64,000 bases of DNA, from positions 566,001-630,000 of the forward strand of contig JAFREQ010000091.1 of the NCBI GenBank assembly GCA_025331565.1, written 5' to 3'. The position numbers were made by a program, and so were the translations under genes. Positions 25,201-37,621 of this stretch are shown one piece after another. The notes under the pieces were generated by a model, which saw only the letters and a program-made list of their open reading frames with translations, had not been told where the DNA came from and did no database searches. The stretch's first letter is position 1. Every line of letters begins with the position of its first letter. This DNA comes from Holacanthus passer. Taxonomy: Eukaryota > Chordata > Actinopteri > Pomacanthidae.

Positions 25201-26699
25201 GAAGAGGAGCCTTTTTTAGAAATCCACCTGAGACACCTGCAAGACTCATCCTTGGCATCCAAGATTGCAGTCTGCTACCAGTTCACCGGTGCAGCACTAC
25301 AAATCACACCCTAACTATAACCGTGATCCATCCATAACACTATATTTCTCACACTGTAGTTTCTATGGTCAGATAAATAAAGACATGATTGTATTAAGGC
25401 TTGTATCGATCACTGAATATCTGATATCTTTTGATATGTCTCACAATAAGGTTGGATGCAGCACTCAGTGCATCTCTACAGGTGATGAGAGGTATATTTA
25501 GTCCAATTTGCAACACATTGGAAATACCAAACATCTTCAGTCAGATGCAGCTACTGTGGAAATGGAAGTAAATTTTTGTGCACAGATCCATCCAGGAGCC
25601 ACAAATACAACAGGCTGCCAGCAGCTTGGATCACAACTTAGCTGTCAAATCAACAGCAGAGCACCTGTTAATGGGGAACAAGCCACCAAAGCTATTACAA
25701 GCATGTAAATATTACAAGAGGAAAATAACTGCTGAAGTTAGGCCAGAGAAAGAGAAACTATTTAGACACTTTCACACATTTTACAGCTGCTAACAACTGG
25801 TGTTAAAGGGATTTGGAACATTTTCAGGAGGACAGTAATGTTTTTGATTTGTGAATTTCATATTTTTTCATTGTGACAGAGACACATGGGACAGTCCCCT
25901 CCACTTGTCACCAACAAGGAGCCGGGAGTTCCAACGCCATAACTTTTCGCTGACGAATTGCTTCTTTCCGCCATTGCATTAAAATCACAGTGCAAGAGCA
26001 GGCAAGGTACTGAATCAGGGAAAGTAAAAGAGAAAAGAGGCAAATGAGACCGATGTAGAGGGAAGGAAGCAGGAGGTTTTCCACCGGACAGCTTCCCATT
26101 TTGTGCAGCACCACAATTTTCACCTGACAAATGGCCTCATTTTTTGCACTTTCTCTCATATTTTCTGCCCGTCCTCTGTGCTCTTATTTTCCCTCTTTTT
26201 TTATTAACTATGTCAGTTCTGCACTTTGTTGGGGATGTCTTGCAAGTGAGAACGACAATAATGACAACTGTAAGGTCGGTAAAAAAGAGATGGAAGCAAA
26301 GGGATTGGGAAAAACGACAGGTGGTTTTATGAAGATAATTTCTCATTTTTACAAGCACGTTTTCAATGCTACCCTGCTTCTCTCCTTCCAACTCATACTG
26401 ATTCCATCACTACATTTATGTGTTGCCTGCTTTCTTCCTCTCTCTGGACTAGATGACACAATGAAGACAGATTAAGTGGAACAAAAAGTCTGGCCAGAGC
26501 TTCCAGGGAAAGCAAAAATGGAGGACATGAGGTTTAAAGGATTCGACAGAGACACATTGACCAGTCTGGTCCCAACTCAGCCTTCTTCCAACTTCTCTCT
26601 GTTTCTCCCTCTCTCAGATGTCAATGCTGCTTTTTTCTACTGATGGATGGCTTCTTTCCTATCTTACTGACTGAAGCTGCAGTGCCAACACACCCTCAT
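22287..26699. other. Non-coding, no recognised gene
   Basis: AT-rich sequence with an A13 tract at 23460-23472. Open frames up to 118 residues (for example 24035-24388 and 26131-26475) have no recognisable domain, no conserved-looking composition and no consistent splice signals. Nothing supported. Confidence 0.55.
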
Positions 26700-27110
26700 A
26701 CCTAAATGACTGAATAGGCCGATTGCCAGTGATTTCCAAAATGGCATATATGACCGTTGGAGAGTACCAGGGACAGGCATACCTGACCCTCTTTTAGCAG
26801 ACTTTGTCGTACCAGACCTTCATCATTACATAGTTGTGAAACCACTGCAGATTGGTTAGGTTTAAGAAAAGATCGTGGTTTGCATTCAAATAAGTATGTT
26901 ATACATAGCTTAAGTTACGTTACATGTGTGACCTAAGTTCAGTATGTCACTGAAGTTAAAATAAGTCAATGTTGACTTTTGGTTTTTGCACGGACACTAA
27001 CAGCAGTCTTCTGCATCAAAGTCTGTGTGTTTGACGCATCAATCCACCCTGCCCTCCTCCATATATGGACTCTATTGCTCTTTATGCTACATCACCTGAC
27101 TTCCTTCTTA
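26700..27110 (+). repeat. Dispersed teleost repeat (AAAAGATCGTGG type)
   Basis: Contains GGTTAGGTTTAAGAAAAGAT (about 26854-26873), GTTACGTTACATGTGTGACC and a downstream GACGCATCAATCCACCCTGC block (27033-27052). I know this word order from a dispersed repeat of percomorph genomes. It is diverged and non-coding. The ends are approximate. Confidence 0.6.
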
Positions 27111-27425
27111 GCTCCCGTCATAATTACTACGGCCACTAGAGATGACTGCCCAATCATAAATGCAAATATGGGTCATAATAAGGTCGACCTGTACGACTGT
27201 TTTCCTGGTGAGAACAGCCTGTGTGTGCTGTGTGTCTGACTGTGTGTATTTTTGCAATAATGTGACAAAATATGCATTTACACACAAACCACGGTGTCTT
27301 TCAGTATGTCTAGACGTATGTCTGGGTGTGTATCTGATGGATAATTTTGTCTGTTCTTGGAAGTGAGTGTGTCTGTGTTTGTGTCTGCACAAGCAGAGCA
27401 GACAAATGACCCAGGCTGCATCCCA

Positions 27426-27448
27426 GTGTGTGTGTGTGTGTGTGTGTG
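27426..27448. repeat. (TG)n microsatellite
   Basis: About 11 TG units. Confidence 0.95.
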
Positions 27449-27769
27449 AGCGTGAGAGTGGAAAGACTGATGCTCATGCTTTACCTATCTGTACCTCGTC
27501 TTACAGATGACAGAGAGCAGCAAGTGTTGTGTTCCACGGCAGATGGTGGAGTGGAATGTGAAGGCTGACGAAAGTCTGAAACACATACGTAGATGCAGTC
27601 TTCTTTTTTCATCTGTTTTTAAAATTCCTTCTAAAAATACAAAAGACACTTTGACAACAATTACAAATGCATAGCATATAGGTACATTTTTATTCATTTC
27701 TGTTCTTCTTTGCACATCCAGCACCCTTGTAGCTACATTTGTATTCATTTGGAATCATGTTTCAGGTGA

Positions 27770-28010
27770 CAAATTTTTTATCTCTGGTTTACACTCCACC
27801 AATTCTGTCCAAAAATACAGTATTTTGCTTTATATTTGCTAAATGCTCCACTATGCTCATCAACTAGCCTCTAACTGTATCAGCTGTTTAGTGCTGAAGT
27901 TGTAAACAGATGCCTGCTGCTGGCTGGAAAACCAGGACAAGAAGCTGAAAGAACTATGTAGAGCTGAAGAGTTGGGTGATGACTCAATGGGTTTGTCATT
28001 AGGATCCTTC
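27770..28010 (+). repeat. Dispersed repeat, family shared with 45870
   Basis: Contains GCTAAATGCTCCACTATGCT (27838-27857) and GATGCCTGCTGCTGGCTGGA (about 27909-27928). The first block parallels ACACTCCACTATGTTGACCA at 46142-46161, so both are copies of one family that I know from percomorph genomes. Non-coding. Confidence 0.65.
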
Positions 28011-31000
28011 TCACATTATACATTTAGTCATTAATCCGATGCAGCTTCATCCAAAAACATTTGCATGACGGTACAACATTAATAAAAAAAAAATACTCAA
28101 AAGACTCAAAATCCTTAAAGGTATCCCATAGAGCTTTTTGTAATTAAACAGATATGGTGTTTAGCAAACAGACACAGGAAGAGATGGGAAGTTTGACTCC
28201 AAGTCAGTCATCCAGAGCTTGGTGACTCCCCCACTGGCCACTGACCACTGGCCACTGACCACTGGCCACGGGCCTGCACCAGAAATATCTGCCGGCCGAA
28301 CCGGCTAACTTCAGGGTTAAGTTACATGTGAAGTTACATTGGATAAAATAATATATATAAAATAATAAAATAATAGCTCGAGTCAGACCTTCAGGGCAGG
28401 GAGTGGGCTAATTTAATACAATACATACCTTGACACATTTTTTTTTTTTTTACATTTTTGATATTTTTAAAAAAAATACAGTTGTGTAAGTGGCACAATT
28501 GTGCAAGTTGGTTGGCCTCATCTTCAACAATGTACTTCACGTCCCTTCACGCAGCAGGCTGGATTTGTGTGTCATTTGTGCAAGTTTTTGCAGTGGCCTC
28601 GTTACATTTGCATTAAAGGGAGGAATTTTAAAATAATTTGAATCCTGCATTGTTTACATCCACATTTTTTTTAGTCTTTTTCACTGCCTTTGTTGGCACA
28701 TTGCTGTGTGTTTATATATGTGTCTGTATAAATAAAAATATATAATACAATGCATTCAATGCATTTCTTCCTCATCTTTTCCATTTATCATATAAATTGA
28801 TTAATTTCTGAATAAATATATCTGTTATGGCCACTATTATTGTCACTTCTCAAAGTCCGAGGCTGCAGGTGGATGCTGGGCTGTTGGTTGGGCTGAATTA
28901 ACCAAAGCACAGATGCTTGTAATGCATCATGCAGCAGCACCAGCATGGGCAGATCAGAAGAGAGAGCTTATATTGATTTCTGAACCCTCAATACAACTTG
29001 CAGGCAATTTCGTCGTCTGCTAGTTGCATTGTGGATTCAGAAAGAGCAACCGATGTCCACTGACTTTATCTGTTGTTCCAACAAACCGACTTCAATTTCA
29101 GGCCACAATAAGCTGTGTAGCACTCTTGTCATTTCTGTGTTAGAGTTCCAGACATTGATTGTGGTGCTGCTGTTTGCATTCTTCATGGTTTGGAGACAAA
29201 ATTCTTCAGTCTGCAAATATACAAAACACAAAAAAACAAATAAGGACTCTTATCTTTTGCTATACAACAGAGTCTGTCAGACAATAAAGAAGTTTATCAT
29301 AGCATGTATTACATAGTTGAATACATGATTGCTGAAATTAAGTTGATCATACTACACTATAGAAAAGTATTAGTAGTTATAGAAACCAATTTTCCACTTA
29401 ACCTGACATGACCAGTAGCAAGGATTTATAGACTCATTTCATCTCTGTCCATCAATTGTTTACTGAACATGTGTGTCACAGCTGGCCTTTTATTATGCTG
29501 GAGGTCAGAGGTCTCAGTAAATATTTAGTGGCTCTTGTTTCAGTCAGTCAATGCACATAAAAATGTTTATTTACATGTATATGGAACAGCAAGGTTTTGC
29601 TTGGTATCAGCTAATGTAGCCTCAAGCCTCTAGCCTCAAGCACAAATGAAGAGCAGACTAAGAGATCTGGTGATCTCACTCCTTTTCAGATTTTTAAAAT
29701 TTTCTAAATCTAGTCTGACCCATCCGATGCTGACTCACGTGACATTACTTGAGGCATGTATTAGACTTTGGAGACACAAAACTTTTTTTTCACATATGCA
29801 ATTCTCTGTGACGCCTATAAACACTTTAAAATCGATGAAATTGCATTTTATCTGACACTAATTAATTCTGTCTTGCTAGTGCAAATAATGTTGCCAGTCA
29901 TTTTCAGTCATTATGGCAGCAGCGATAGAACATCACTGACAACTAAAGTTTTAGATGCCAACCTGTACAGCTGTGTCAGTCTATTCTGTGCTTGTTTTGT
30001 GTTATTTGTTTTTCTGACACTACTTTGTAGGAGGTCAACACCCCCATTCTAAACCCACTTGTAGAAACAGATATGGGCACAACTAAATATTTTTTAAATC
30101 ATTAAAAACACAACAAACAAACAACTTCTTCTTGTTTTGTACAGAATTTGAAAACCTCTTGCTCTGGTGTTTCCCAGTGGTATGGACACCAACGTTTTTT
30201 AAAGTATAATGTACTTTCCTGTTCTACTTTCAGCCTTGTTCTTTTTCTTCTCCGTCCAACCTTTTGCCATCTTGTAATGTGTGACAAACTCTGCTTTATG
30301 TATTTTAGATTTGTATGGTTATAAAAATACTTCTTCACAGCCACTTACATTAACTCACAGTATAGGTTCAACTGAGCATCTATAATTCCACTACAAAAAA
30401 TGTAGCCCAAAAAAGTATAAACTATATTTAGATGGGGCTGAACTGCTTAAAGTATGGCAGAGGATGTCAATAAATCTGCAGCAGAGAAAGTGTACGGCTG
30501 TTTTCTAGCAGAAGAGGCTGAAATTGATTACCTTCCCAAAGCAGAGGGAAAAGAGCTGCAGAGCTCTTTCTCTTCCCCACGCTCCCTCTCTCTCTCTGTA
30601 ACATCCAATAATTCATTGATAGAGCATTTTACCTTGAATAAACAGAAAACAAAAAAAGGACAGTACAGGAATGATCCAATATTTGGGAGATTTGATGGCT
30701 CAGTGCCCGGCTGTAGATACGTCTCTCATTTCCAACTCTAATCCAGCTTTGACCATCAAAACAAAAATGCTGACTTAGCATCATTCATTGATTAAAAATA
30801 ATAAGGATGTGTTTTTCTTTTCTTTTTTCTTTTTTTCCATTATCAATGTGAAACCTGCAACCACAATGTAAAATGAATCACAAAGAAAAGAGGGTAATTT
30901 GAAAGGAATATATCTTTATTTTTCAAACTGGGTCATATTCTCATAAGTGTGGCCATTATGACTATGGGTCATAATAAGATTCAGGAAACAATGTTTACCA

Positions 31001-32810
31001 GGACAAGTAGTGCCAGACTGCTAATGTTTTCCCAGGTAAACATCAATTTTGCAGGCTTGATTTCAGTATCACTATAAACATATAAATATCAGTGAGCATG
31101 GTGGGGACTACTTCTTGCTTCTTTCAGTCCCCACACATCTTGACCAATACGTCCTTACAACCCACCTTCCCATCTTTCACAATATTCATCACAGGTACTT
31201 GACACATAGAGGCTTGCCAAATCTGGCATTAGCAAAGTGGCCAAACTTTCTTTTATCACAGTAATCACAGTTTCATAGAACTTAACACCCTTTACACAAG
31301 GTGCACAGAGTACATGAATGTTTTTTTAAAAAGGGGAAAAATGTCTTGGTTATATACGGATATAGCAATAAGAGTAAAAACTGATAGAAAGTCATACAAA
31401 AAAACCCCAAAAACATAGATACCATAGATACAAAGTTACGAGCCAGGAGCCGAGAGTTGCAAATGCAAAAATGAGTAAAAGATAATGCAGTCATCCTAAA
31501 GTGTGTTTGGCACCTACAAGTTTGTTTGGAGTCTTTATCAGGAACTCGGATAAATGACGAGACGCCCCAGTCCCCCACAGCTGATTTATGTGGCCTATTA
31601 TTCTAATAATAGTTGTTGCAGCTGTTGTCGGAAGTGTTCAACTCATTATGCAGCCATGGCAGACACATAAAGATATGACAGCAGAGATGTGAAAGACCCC
31701 ATTCTCAAGGTTGTGGGGAGCGCACTAGCATATGTTGTTAACAGCTGTTGATACCTTCCATATGATGCTCAGACTTATATTTTGGTTGAAGAGAAAGATA
31801 TTGTCAAAAAATGATGACAACATAATGATTAGAACTTAGTAAATTTTAGACAAATTAGAAACAGCCTTTCTACAATCTTTTCCCAGATGTCTTACTATAT
31901 TACATGTTTGGGGCAGGCAGGAGCAACAGTAAACCACTAGGGTCTTTGCACAAACAAACCTTAAAAATTATGGATAGACATTCAATTCAATCAGTCGTCA
32001 CTGTACCCACTCATCATATTTGCGAACCATTGCCTTCTGAGCTTTGAGAATTTTGGATTATTTACAAATTTGTGTCTCCTATGTAAAAATTTTTGAAAGA
32101 TTTTGAGAGTGAAACCCAATTAGACAATATTTCAAGAGCGATAATAAGAACATCTAACTTGTATCTAATCCCATCTATTTTATTACAAAAATATATAAAT
32201 ATCTATGTGTTTCATCAGCATGTGTTTCATCTGTAAACCAGACTTCCTTATCCATCGAATTTTAGTAGAAACAGGTGCAACTGAATCCAGGAGGGTAACA
32301 AGGACTTAATTTAAGTTGCTAGTACAATTTCCCACCAGCTCTGTTGCTGCCGTGAAAGGAGCCAGGACCACAGGCAATTGCTCAAGTGCAAGTTTCCAGG
32401 CTAATGTGACAAGTGTTAAACACAGCATTACACATAATAAAAGAAAGAAGGGTTGCTTGGAATAACCATGGTATAACCCCCAAACTGGCATGTTAAAGCA
32501 AACATCCTGAAAACTTCAAAAGACATGGCGTACACCAATCTGAAAGTGTCTGAAAATTTCATTTAGCCTGGCAAAATAGTCTGAAAACATATAGGAAGGC
32601 CCTCCACAATGCCAGAGCAGCCGAGTACTCATCATTAATGGAGGAAAATAAGAACAACCCCAGGTTGCTTTCCAGCACTGTAGCCAGGCTGACAGAGAGT
32701 CAGAGCTCTGTTGAGCCACCAACAGTCCTCAGTAGTAATGACTTCATGAGCTTCTTTATATCATTATAGACAAAAGTTATCGCCTCCTGCCCTCAACCAA
32801 AACCTTTTCT
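28011..32810. other. Non-coding, no recognised gene
   Basis: Holds a short tandem repeat (14-bp unit CCACTGGCCACTGA at 28231-28269), a T tract at 28439-28452, and AT-rich DNA. The frame 30454-30741 starts MAEDVNKSAAEKVYG but has no recognisable domain. No supported gene. Confidence 0.55.
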
Positions 32811-32814
32811 TTAA

Positions 32815-33510
32815 TTTATACTTTTATTCTCAAAACACAGGAAGCTTAGAAACAGTCGTAAAACTTCAACAAATTATTCTTCTAAACCATCAACCTGTCT
32901 CTTAGACCCCATCCAAACTGGACTGCTTACCATACCATAAGTTAGCACTTAGCTATGTAGCACAGTCCTTTAAAGTTGCTAATTAAACCTCTTCTTAAAA
33001 GCATCTTCTTGATCCAGGTGTTTTAACCAACTATAGACCTGTATCCAACCTTCCCTTTATCTCTGAGCTCCTTGATAAAGCAGTTCCCGATCGGTTGTCT
33101 GAGTTTCACCGTAAGAATTTATTTGAGGATTTTCAGTCAGGATTTGGAGTGCATCACAGCACAGAGACAGAACTGGTGAAAGTTACAAATGACCTTCTAA
33201 TTGCATCAGACAGAGGACTTGCCATCACAGGGACAGAGACTGGGATAGTTAATTGGCACTAAAAGAACCACACTAAACTGGATTAATTCCAGTTTAACTA
33301 CAAGGTTCTGTGCTTGGATCAGTTCTATTCATCTTTTATATGCTTCCATCAGGCAATATTCATAGGAGACATTCCATAAACTTTCATTGTTATACAGATG
33401 ATACCCAATTATATCTCTTGATCAACCCAGATGAACACAGTCAGTTAGCTGAACTACGTCTGCATGCCTTATTGACATAAAAACATGGATGACCTGCTGT
33501 TAGACAAAAC
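32815..33510 (+). pseudogene. L2-like LINE reverse transcriptase relic
   Basis: Spread over frames, the plus strand gives the fingerprint of L2-type reverse transcriptases: a degenerate pre-RT block (about 32880-33010), NYRPVSNLPF-like text (33031-33060), FQSGFGVHHSTETELVKV (about 33132-33184), GSVLGSVLF-like text (about 33305-33330) and YADDTQLYL-like text at about 33394-33420. The last includes the catalytic palm-domain acidic pair. The stretch between the HSTE and YADD blocks is shortened, and stops and frameshifts are frequent, so it is a dead copy. No endonuclease or 3' tail is attached. Confidence 0.75.
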
Positions 33511-33924
33511 TGGGGTTATTGGCTCCAGATATCTCAGATACACCTTATCTAAAGATATAGCTATTATAGATGATATTTAATAAGGATATGCCCTTTAACT
33601 CCCTCATAAAACACACTTCATAGGCTGCTTTTTTTCACCTACATAACATTGTAAAGATCAGACACACCCTGTCCCAAAAAGATGCAGAAAAGTCCATGCA
33701 TTTGTTCCTTCTAGACTGGAGTACTGCCAATCCTAGGCTGCCCCAATAAGTCTCTAAAGACTCTCCATTTGATAAACAATCCTCAGCTTTATAGTTTGTC
33801 TTAACTTTCCCTTACAAGATTTATTGATTAAAAACAGTTGTATTTATACCAAAGTCTTAGATCACATAGATGGCTTTTGTGTGGACCACAGATCAGAAAG
33901 GTGTGCTTGGCCATATGCACAGGA

Positions 33925-34085
33925 TGAATTTTTTTTTAGCCTTTATTTGTTTCATAGTGGACCGGTAAGAGAGGGAGAGAAAAAAGAGAGATGCAACAAA
34001 GGTCCCCGATCAAATTTGAACCAGAACATTGCAGTTCATGCTTGATGTCTTCACCACAAAGCTGCAGTTTTGGCCTTAAGCTACA
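33925..34085 (-). mobile_element. tRNA-derived SINE-like repeat
   Basis: Plus-strand text GAGATGCAACAAAGGTCCCC (33990-34009), followed by GATCAAATTTGAACC, is the reverse of a B box (GGTTCAAATT) and of the head of a fish SINE that normally ends in a T-rich side (33929-33936 here). The A box is degraded. The family was recognised from memory. Confidence 0.55.
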
Positions 34086-35160
34086 AGCTTTAAATACTCC
34101 TTTGTGAACAATATTTGGGTGCAGCGACAGCAACATGTGGGCCTTTAGGGAGACCAAAACCTGTGCTGACTGACCTTATCTGGAAATGCCACAAATGCTG
34201 GGCAAATATTGTTGTTTGTTTTTTTCTGTTTGAATGAAGGTACAGTGAATGTACCGATTGAATGAAAAAGATCACATCTCTATTAAGGGAGCCTTAGAGG
34301 TATTTGAACTTTGAGCAGAGCCAGTCTTCTCATCTGACTGAGTCAGGATGCTTTCCAAGATGATTGTGTTTCTTAAATATATCCCCTTAACACTGACTAA
34401 AATAACAATTGTGTTTCAGGCAGTAGCTAACTCATATGTAGAACTGTGCAAAAGCACCACAACAATGGCAACAAACACAAAAAAAGTGACTTTGTGGAAC
34501 ATGGACGCAGTTTGACTGCTGAAAACGGCTGCGTTGTAAAACTCGGGTGAAAACCATTAGTAATGGTGTTCAGAGTCAGCCAGTAATGCCTTACAGATCC
34601 ACACGCAGACATGTAAACAGAACACATCTACACAGGCACAATGTATGAATATACACATACAGACACACACACATAAGGTCCTCGCGGCACAGCAGCAGAT
34701 GAGATAACACTAAGTCAAAGAGACAGCGTCTTCTTTCCATGAGTCACAATAAATGTACTAATATCTGCACTCTCATTCTTGCTGTCTCTTTCCCTAACCT
34801 CTTCTTCTCTTCTTCTGCCTCGCTCTGTTTCTGAGGGAAAATACACTAATATTTACTGTCTCACTCTCATTCTGCCTGTATCTCATTCAATCACTCCCCA
34901 TGCTTTCTGTCTTCTTCAATCACTCGCTTGATTTCTGTTATCAACAAATACGTTATAAAGGAAAACAACTTTTGGCCTTTTTCAGTCGTCATGATCACAC
35001 ATGTATGTATGTACACATGTTATACTGTATTCTTAAGATATATGCTATGTAATATCCCTTTAGTAATACAGACAAATAATTTAAACACTAAGTGTCATTA
35101 CTTAATCATACAACACACTGCCAGTTTTTTTTGTTTTTTTGTTTTATGTTTATTATTTTC
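34086..35160. other. Non-coding, no recognised gene
   Basis: Unique-looking, with a pyrimidine-rich stretch at 34770-34920. No coding signal. Confidence 0.55.
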
Positions 35161-35400
35161 TACATCGTAGATTAATAGTGAAGACATCAAAGCCACCTTT
35201 TGGTTTGATGGCAGCTTTGCACACCAACATTATATCAACAGGGTTCATAAGGTCAGCACCTGGAAGGCTTTTCCAACAGTCTTATAGGAATTACTATATG
35301 CAGTATTCTGAGCAACAGCTGGCTGCTCTTCCTTCTCTCAATGTACTACTATGACTGTAATGTGGGAAGAAGTCGTCAACATGGCAACATTTTTTTGTTT
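35161..35400. repeat. Fish DNA-transposon-derived dispersed repeat
   Basis: Contains ATCAAAGCCACCTTTTGGTT at 35187-35206, GATGGCAGCTTTGCACACCA and CCTGGAAGGCTTTTCCAACA. These are familiar words of a high-copy fish repeat that I associate with Tc1-type elements. Non-coding here. Confidence 0.6.
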
Positions 35401-35529
35401 TTTTCATTAAGCATATTTCCAATGCAGCTGTTCACATGAAATGTAGACCAGATTGGTATTAACTCTATAACACTACACACACAAAGAAATTGTAATGCTC
35501 CAATCCATTAAAAAAGTCTAAGAAACTAA

Positions 35530-36180
35530 TCTTTCACAGTGTCCAGGTGGGATTTGACCCATTCTTCCATACAATCTTTACATCTTGAAGACTCAGAGGC
35601 CCTGCTGGTGAATCTTAATCTTCAATTTCGTCCACAAATGTTATAGTGGGTTTAAGTCAGTGATTGACTGGGCCATTCCAACACCTTTATTTTCTTCCCC
35701 TGAAACCAAGGGTCGAGAAACAATAAAGTCTATCTATCTATCCATCTATTGGCAGTCTCCTTTGTGGCATGTTTTGGATCATTGTCCTGTAGAAGAAATT
35801 CTGAGTACATGGCTCCATCTTTTCTGCTGAGATCATGAGAAGAGAAACAGTCCAATACCATGACACTTCCACCTCCAAACCTGTAGGTAGAGCTAATACA
35901 TGATGTGTTGTATTGTTGCCAAAAAGTTTGTTGTCTGATGCTACATTCTCCCAATATTCGACATACTTTTTCAAATGTTGCGTAGAAAATGGGCTTGGGA
36001 AAATGCCTTTTCTTCAGTAATGAAGATGGAGTGTATTGCCTGTTGTTTTCTCTGTGATAAATATAAATGTTGCTTCCACACCTTTCTGGAGCTCTTTTTG
36101 ATTGGTCATTGGTTCTTGGGCTACTCTTCTGACTAATTTTCAGACTGCTCAGTGGCGAATTTTGCTCAGCTCCTGTGCAT
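35530..36180 (-). pseudogene. Tc1-like transposase relic
   Basis: On the minus strand, FGGGSVMVLDCFSSHDL (about 35880-35830) is the conserved Tc1 block around the second catalytic aspartate (GG.SVMVWGCFS). Separated by an internal deletion, LLQDNDPKHATKETANRW (about 35800-35745) is the QDNDPKH block. Upstream text (about 35975-36120) is degenerate. At least two frames are needed, and the helix-turn-helix domain is missing. Non-coding remnants of the same element extend to about 35530 (GTGGGATTTGACCCATTCTT). Confidence 0.7.
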
Positions 36181-36536
36181 GGTCAACTGATGATGGAATG
36201 ACGTTGATGATGACTACCATAGCCATGTTGCTTAACCTTTCTTTTGCGTTCGGTCATACCCCTTCCCATACTATTTTCAGTCAAAATTGGCCGGTGTGTT
36301 TTGCACAGTGATATCTCTGGAACCCCTTATCCAATTCTGATGTATGGAAATGCTTTAGTTAGTGTTGTAGCTGAGATTCTTCCTGTTCCAATGATGTATG
36401 TGATGTATTGATTTGATAAAGGCAAGCCAGTGTTTCATTATGTACTTTCGACTACAGTATATGGTCCGGACCCACCATTGGGCCCATCAAGTTCAGCATT
36501 CACTGCATTCACTGTGATGAATATAAAAGAAGACAC
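36181..36536. other. Non-coding flank of the piggyBac relic
   Basis: No coding sequence. Possibly the 3' flank or terminal region of the piggyBac relic, but I could not identify a TTAA target site with a terminal repeat. Confidence 0.4.
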
Positions 36537-36611
36537 TTATACTGTTTTCCTCAATGAACATTTATTGAAAAAGAAATATTCAAAAAAAGACCATAACAGA
36601 ACATCAACATG

Positions 36612-36639
36612 GTGTGTGTGTGTGTGTGTGTGTGTGTGT
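36612..36639. repeat. (TG)n microsatellite in the piggyBac tail
   Basis: About 14 TG units directly after the zinc-finger codons of the piggyBac relic. On the coding strand they read as a Thr/His repeat. Confidence 0.95.
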
Positions 36640-37049
36640 TGGCAATGCACACTTGTGGTGAAATGTTCCTTGCAGACGTAGGCATGGCACTTCTGGCAGG
36701 CCTGGCTAGTTTTTCTGTCTCGAGGGGCACAGAGCTCGCACCTCTTCCTTTTCTGACCTTGGTGGGGGGCTGCTGGGGGAGTGTCTGGCATGTTCTGCAC
36801 TCTCTTCACCAGACTGGCAGAGGCTGGTGTGTGGGGAAGGTGCTGGCACCGTTGGATGACTGGAGTCACTAGAGCTTTCCCAAGCTCTGCCAGGAAGAGT
36901 CTCCTCACGTGGTGCTTCCCCTCATTCCAGGTTGGATTTATTGCTGTCCACACCACATATGCATCGAAGACAGAGACATAGATCATGTTGTGGAACACTG
37001 CCACCGGCCACCGGGCTGTCATTCTCTAACAGGTGTAGGTACCAGTAAG

Positions 37050-37159
37050 CTGCAATAAAACAAGGAATAAGAGTTTGGAAACTTGCAAGCAATATCTTAT
37101 CTGTCTTACATCAATCTAAGTGTTTTACATGAATCAACATGCGCGAAAGATGACTATAC
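37050..37159 (-). other. Intron-like GT...AG interval in piggyBac
   Basis: On the minus strand GATAAG|GTATAG opens and TTTATTGCAG|CTTACTGG closes a 110-bp interval between the GVDCLDK and TGTYTC blocks, which are contiguous in related transposases. Removing it restores the family's residue order without a gap. It has the length and ends of a small spliceosomal intron. Confidence 0.6.
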
Positions 37160-37621
37160 CTTATCCAGGCAGTCAACTCCCCCTATGTTGCTGTTGTAGT
37201 CCAGGATCATCTGTGGCTTCCTATCCTCCCTGGTGCTGACAGCATCTTTGTGCAGGGTGCTCATCAAGATAATGTTGTTGTTTTTTTGGGGGGACATATG
37301 ACACCAGAGTGTGCGTGTCTGTAAATGTGAATTTCGAGGAGAGTGCCTCTCGTCCTCTGGTGGACACAAGTGCAGGAAGAAGGTCTGGCTTACATTTTCT
37401 CACCGTCCCCACCATGTTGAGCTTGTACTTCAACAGCTACTGACCTAGTGCGTAGGATGTGAAAAAGTTGTCAAAAGTGATGCTATGCCCCTTGAGATCA
37501 GCCCTCATGTCGAGCACCACACGCATTTCCTGGCTCTTTTCTGGCCTTCCAGTTTCCCTGTGTAAATTTGTATTTCCCATGCATAGCTGCTCTTGGAGTC
37601 ACAAGCTGCCCAGATCTTGAT

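Larger units (their letters stand above)
36560..37621 (-). pseudogene. piggyBac transposase, C-terminal half, broken
   Basis: The fragment enters in frame at IKIWAACDSKSSYAWE (37621) and keeps all three catalytic-aspartate blocks of the family: ACDSK (D at about 37600), ITFDNFFTS (D at 37472-37470) and GGVDCLDKV (about 37172). Then come MTARWPVAVFHNM, AELGKALVTPVIQ and the C-terminal cysteine-rich finger CELC...CQKC...CKEH (about 36690-36630). It is broken by a frameshift near 37530 (RKCVW against MRVVLDM), a TAG at 37438-37440 and a TAG just after TYTC (about 37031). A GT...AG interval at 37159-37050 splits DK from LTGTYTC. The N-terminal half is absent and replaced by Penelope-like sequence. 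The last codons run into a (CA)n tract. It cannot encode an active enzyme. Confidence 0.9.

Noticed and set aside
26131..26475. 114-aa ORF with hydrophobic segments
   Set aside because: Pyrimidine-rich DNA gives Phe/Leu/Ser-rich chance frames. Overlapping frames on both strands are equally open.
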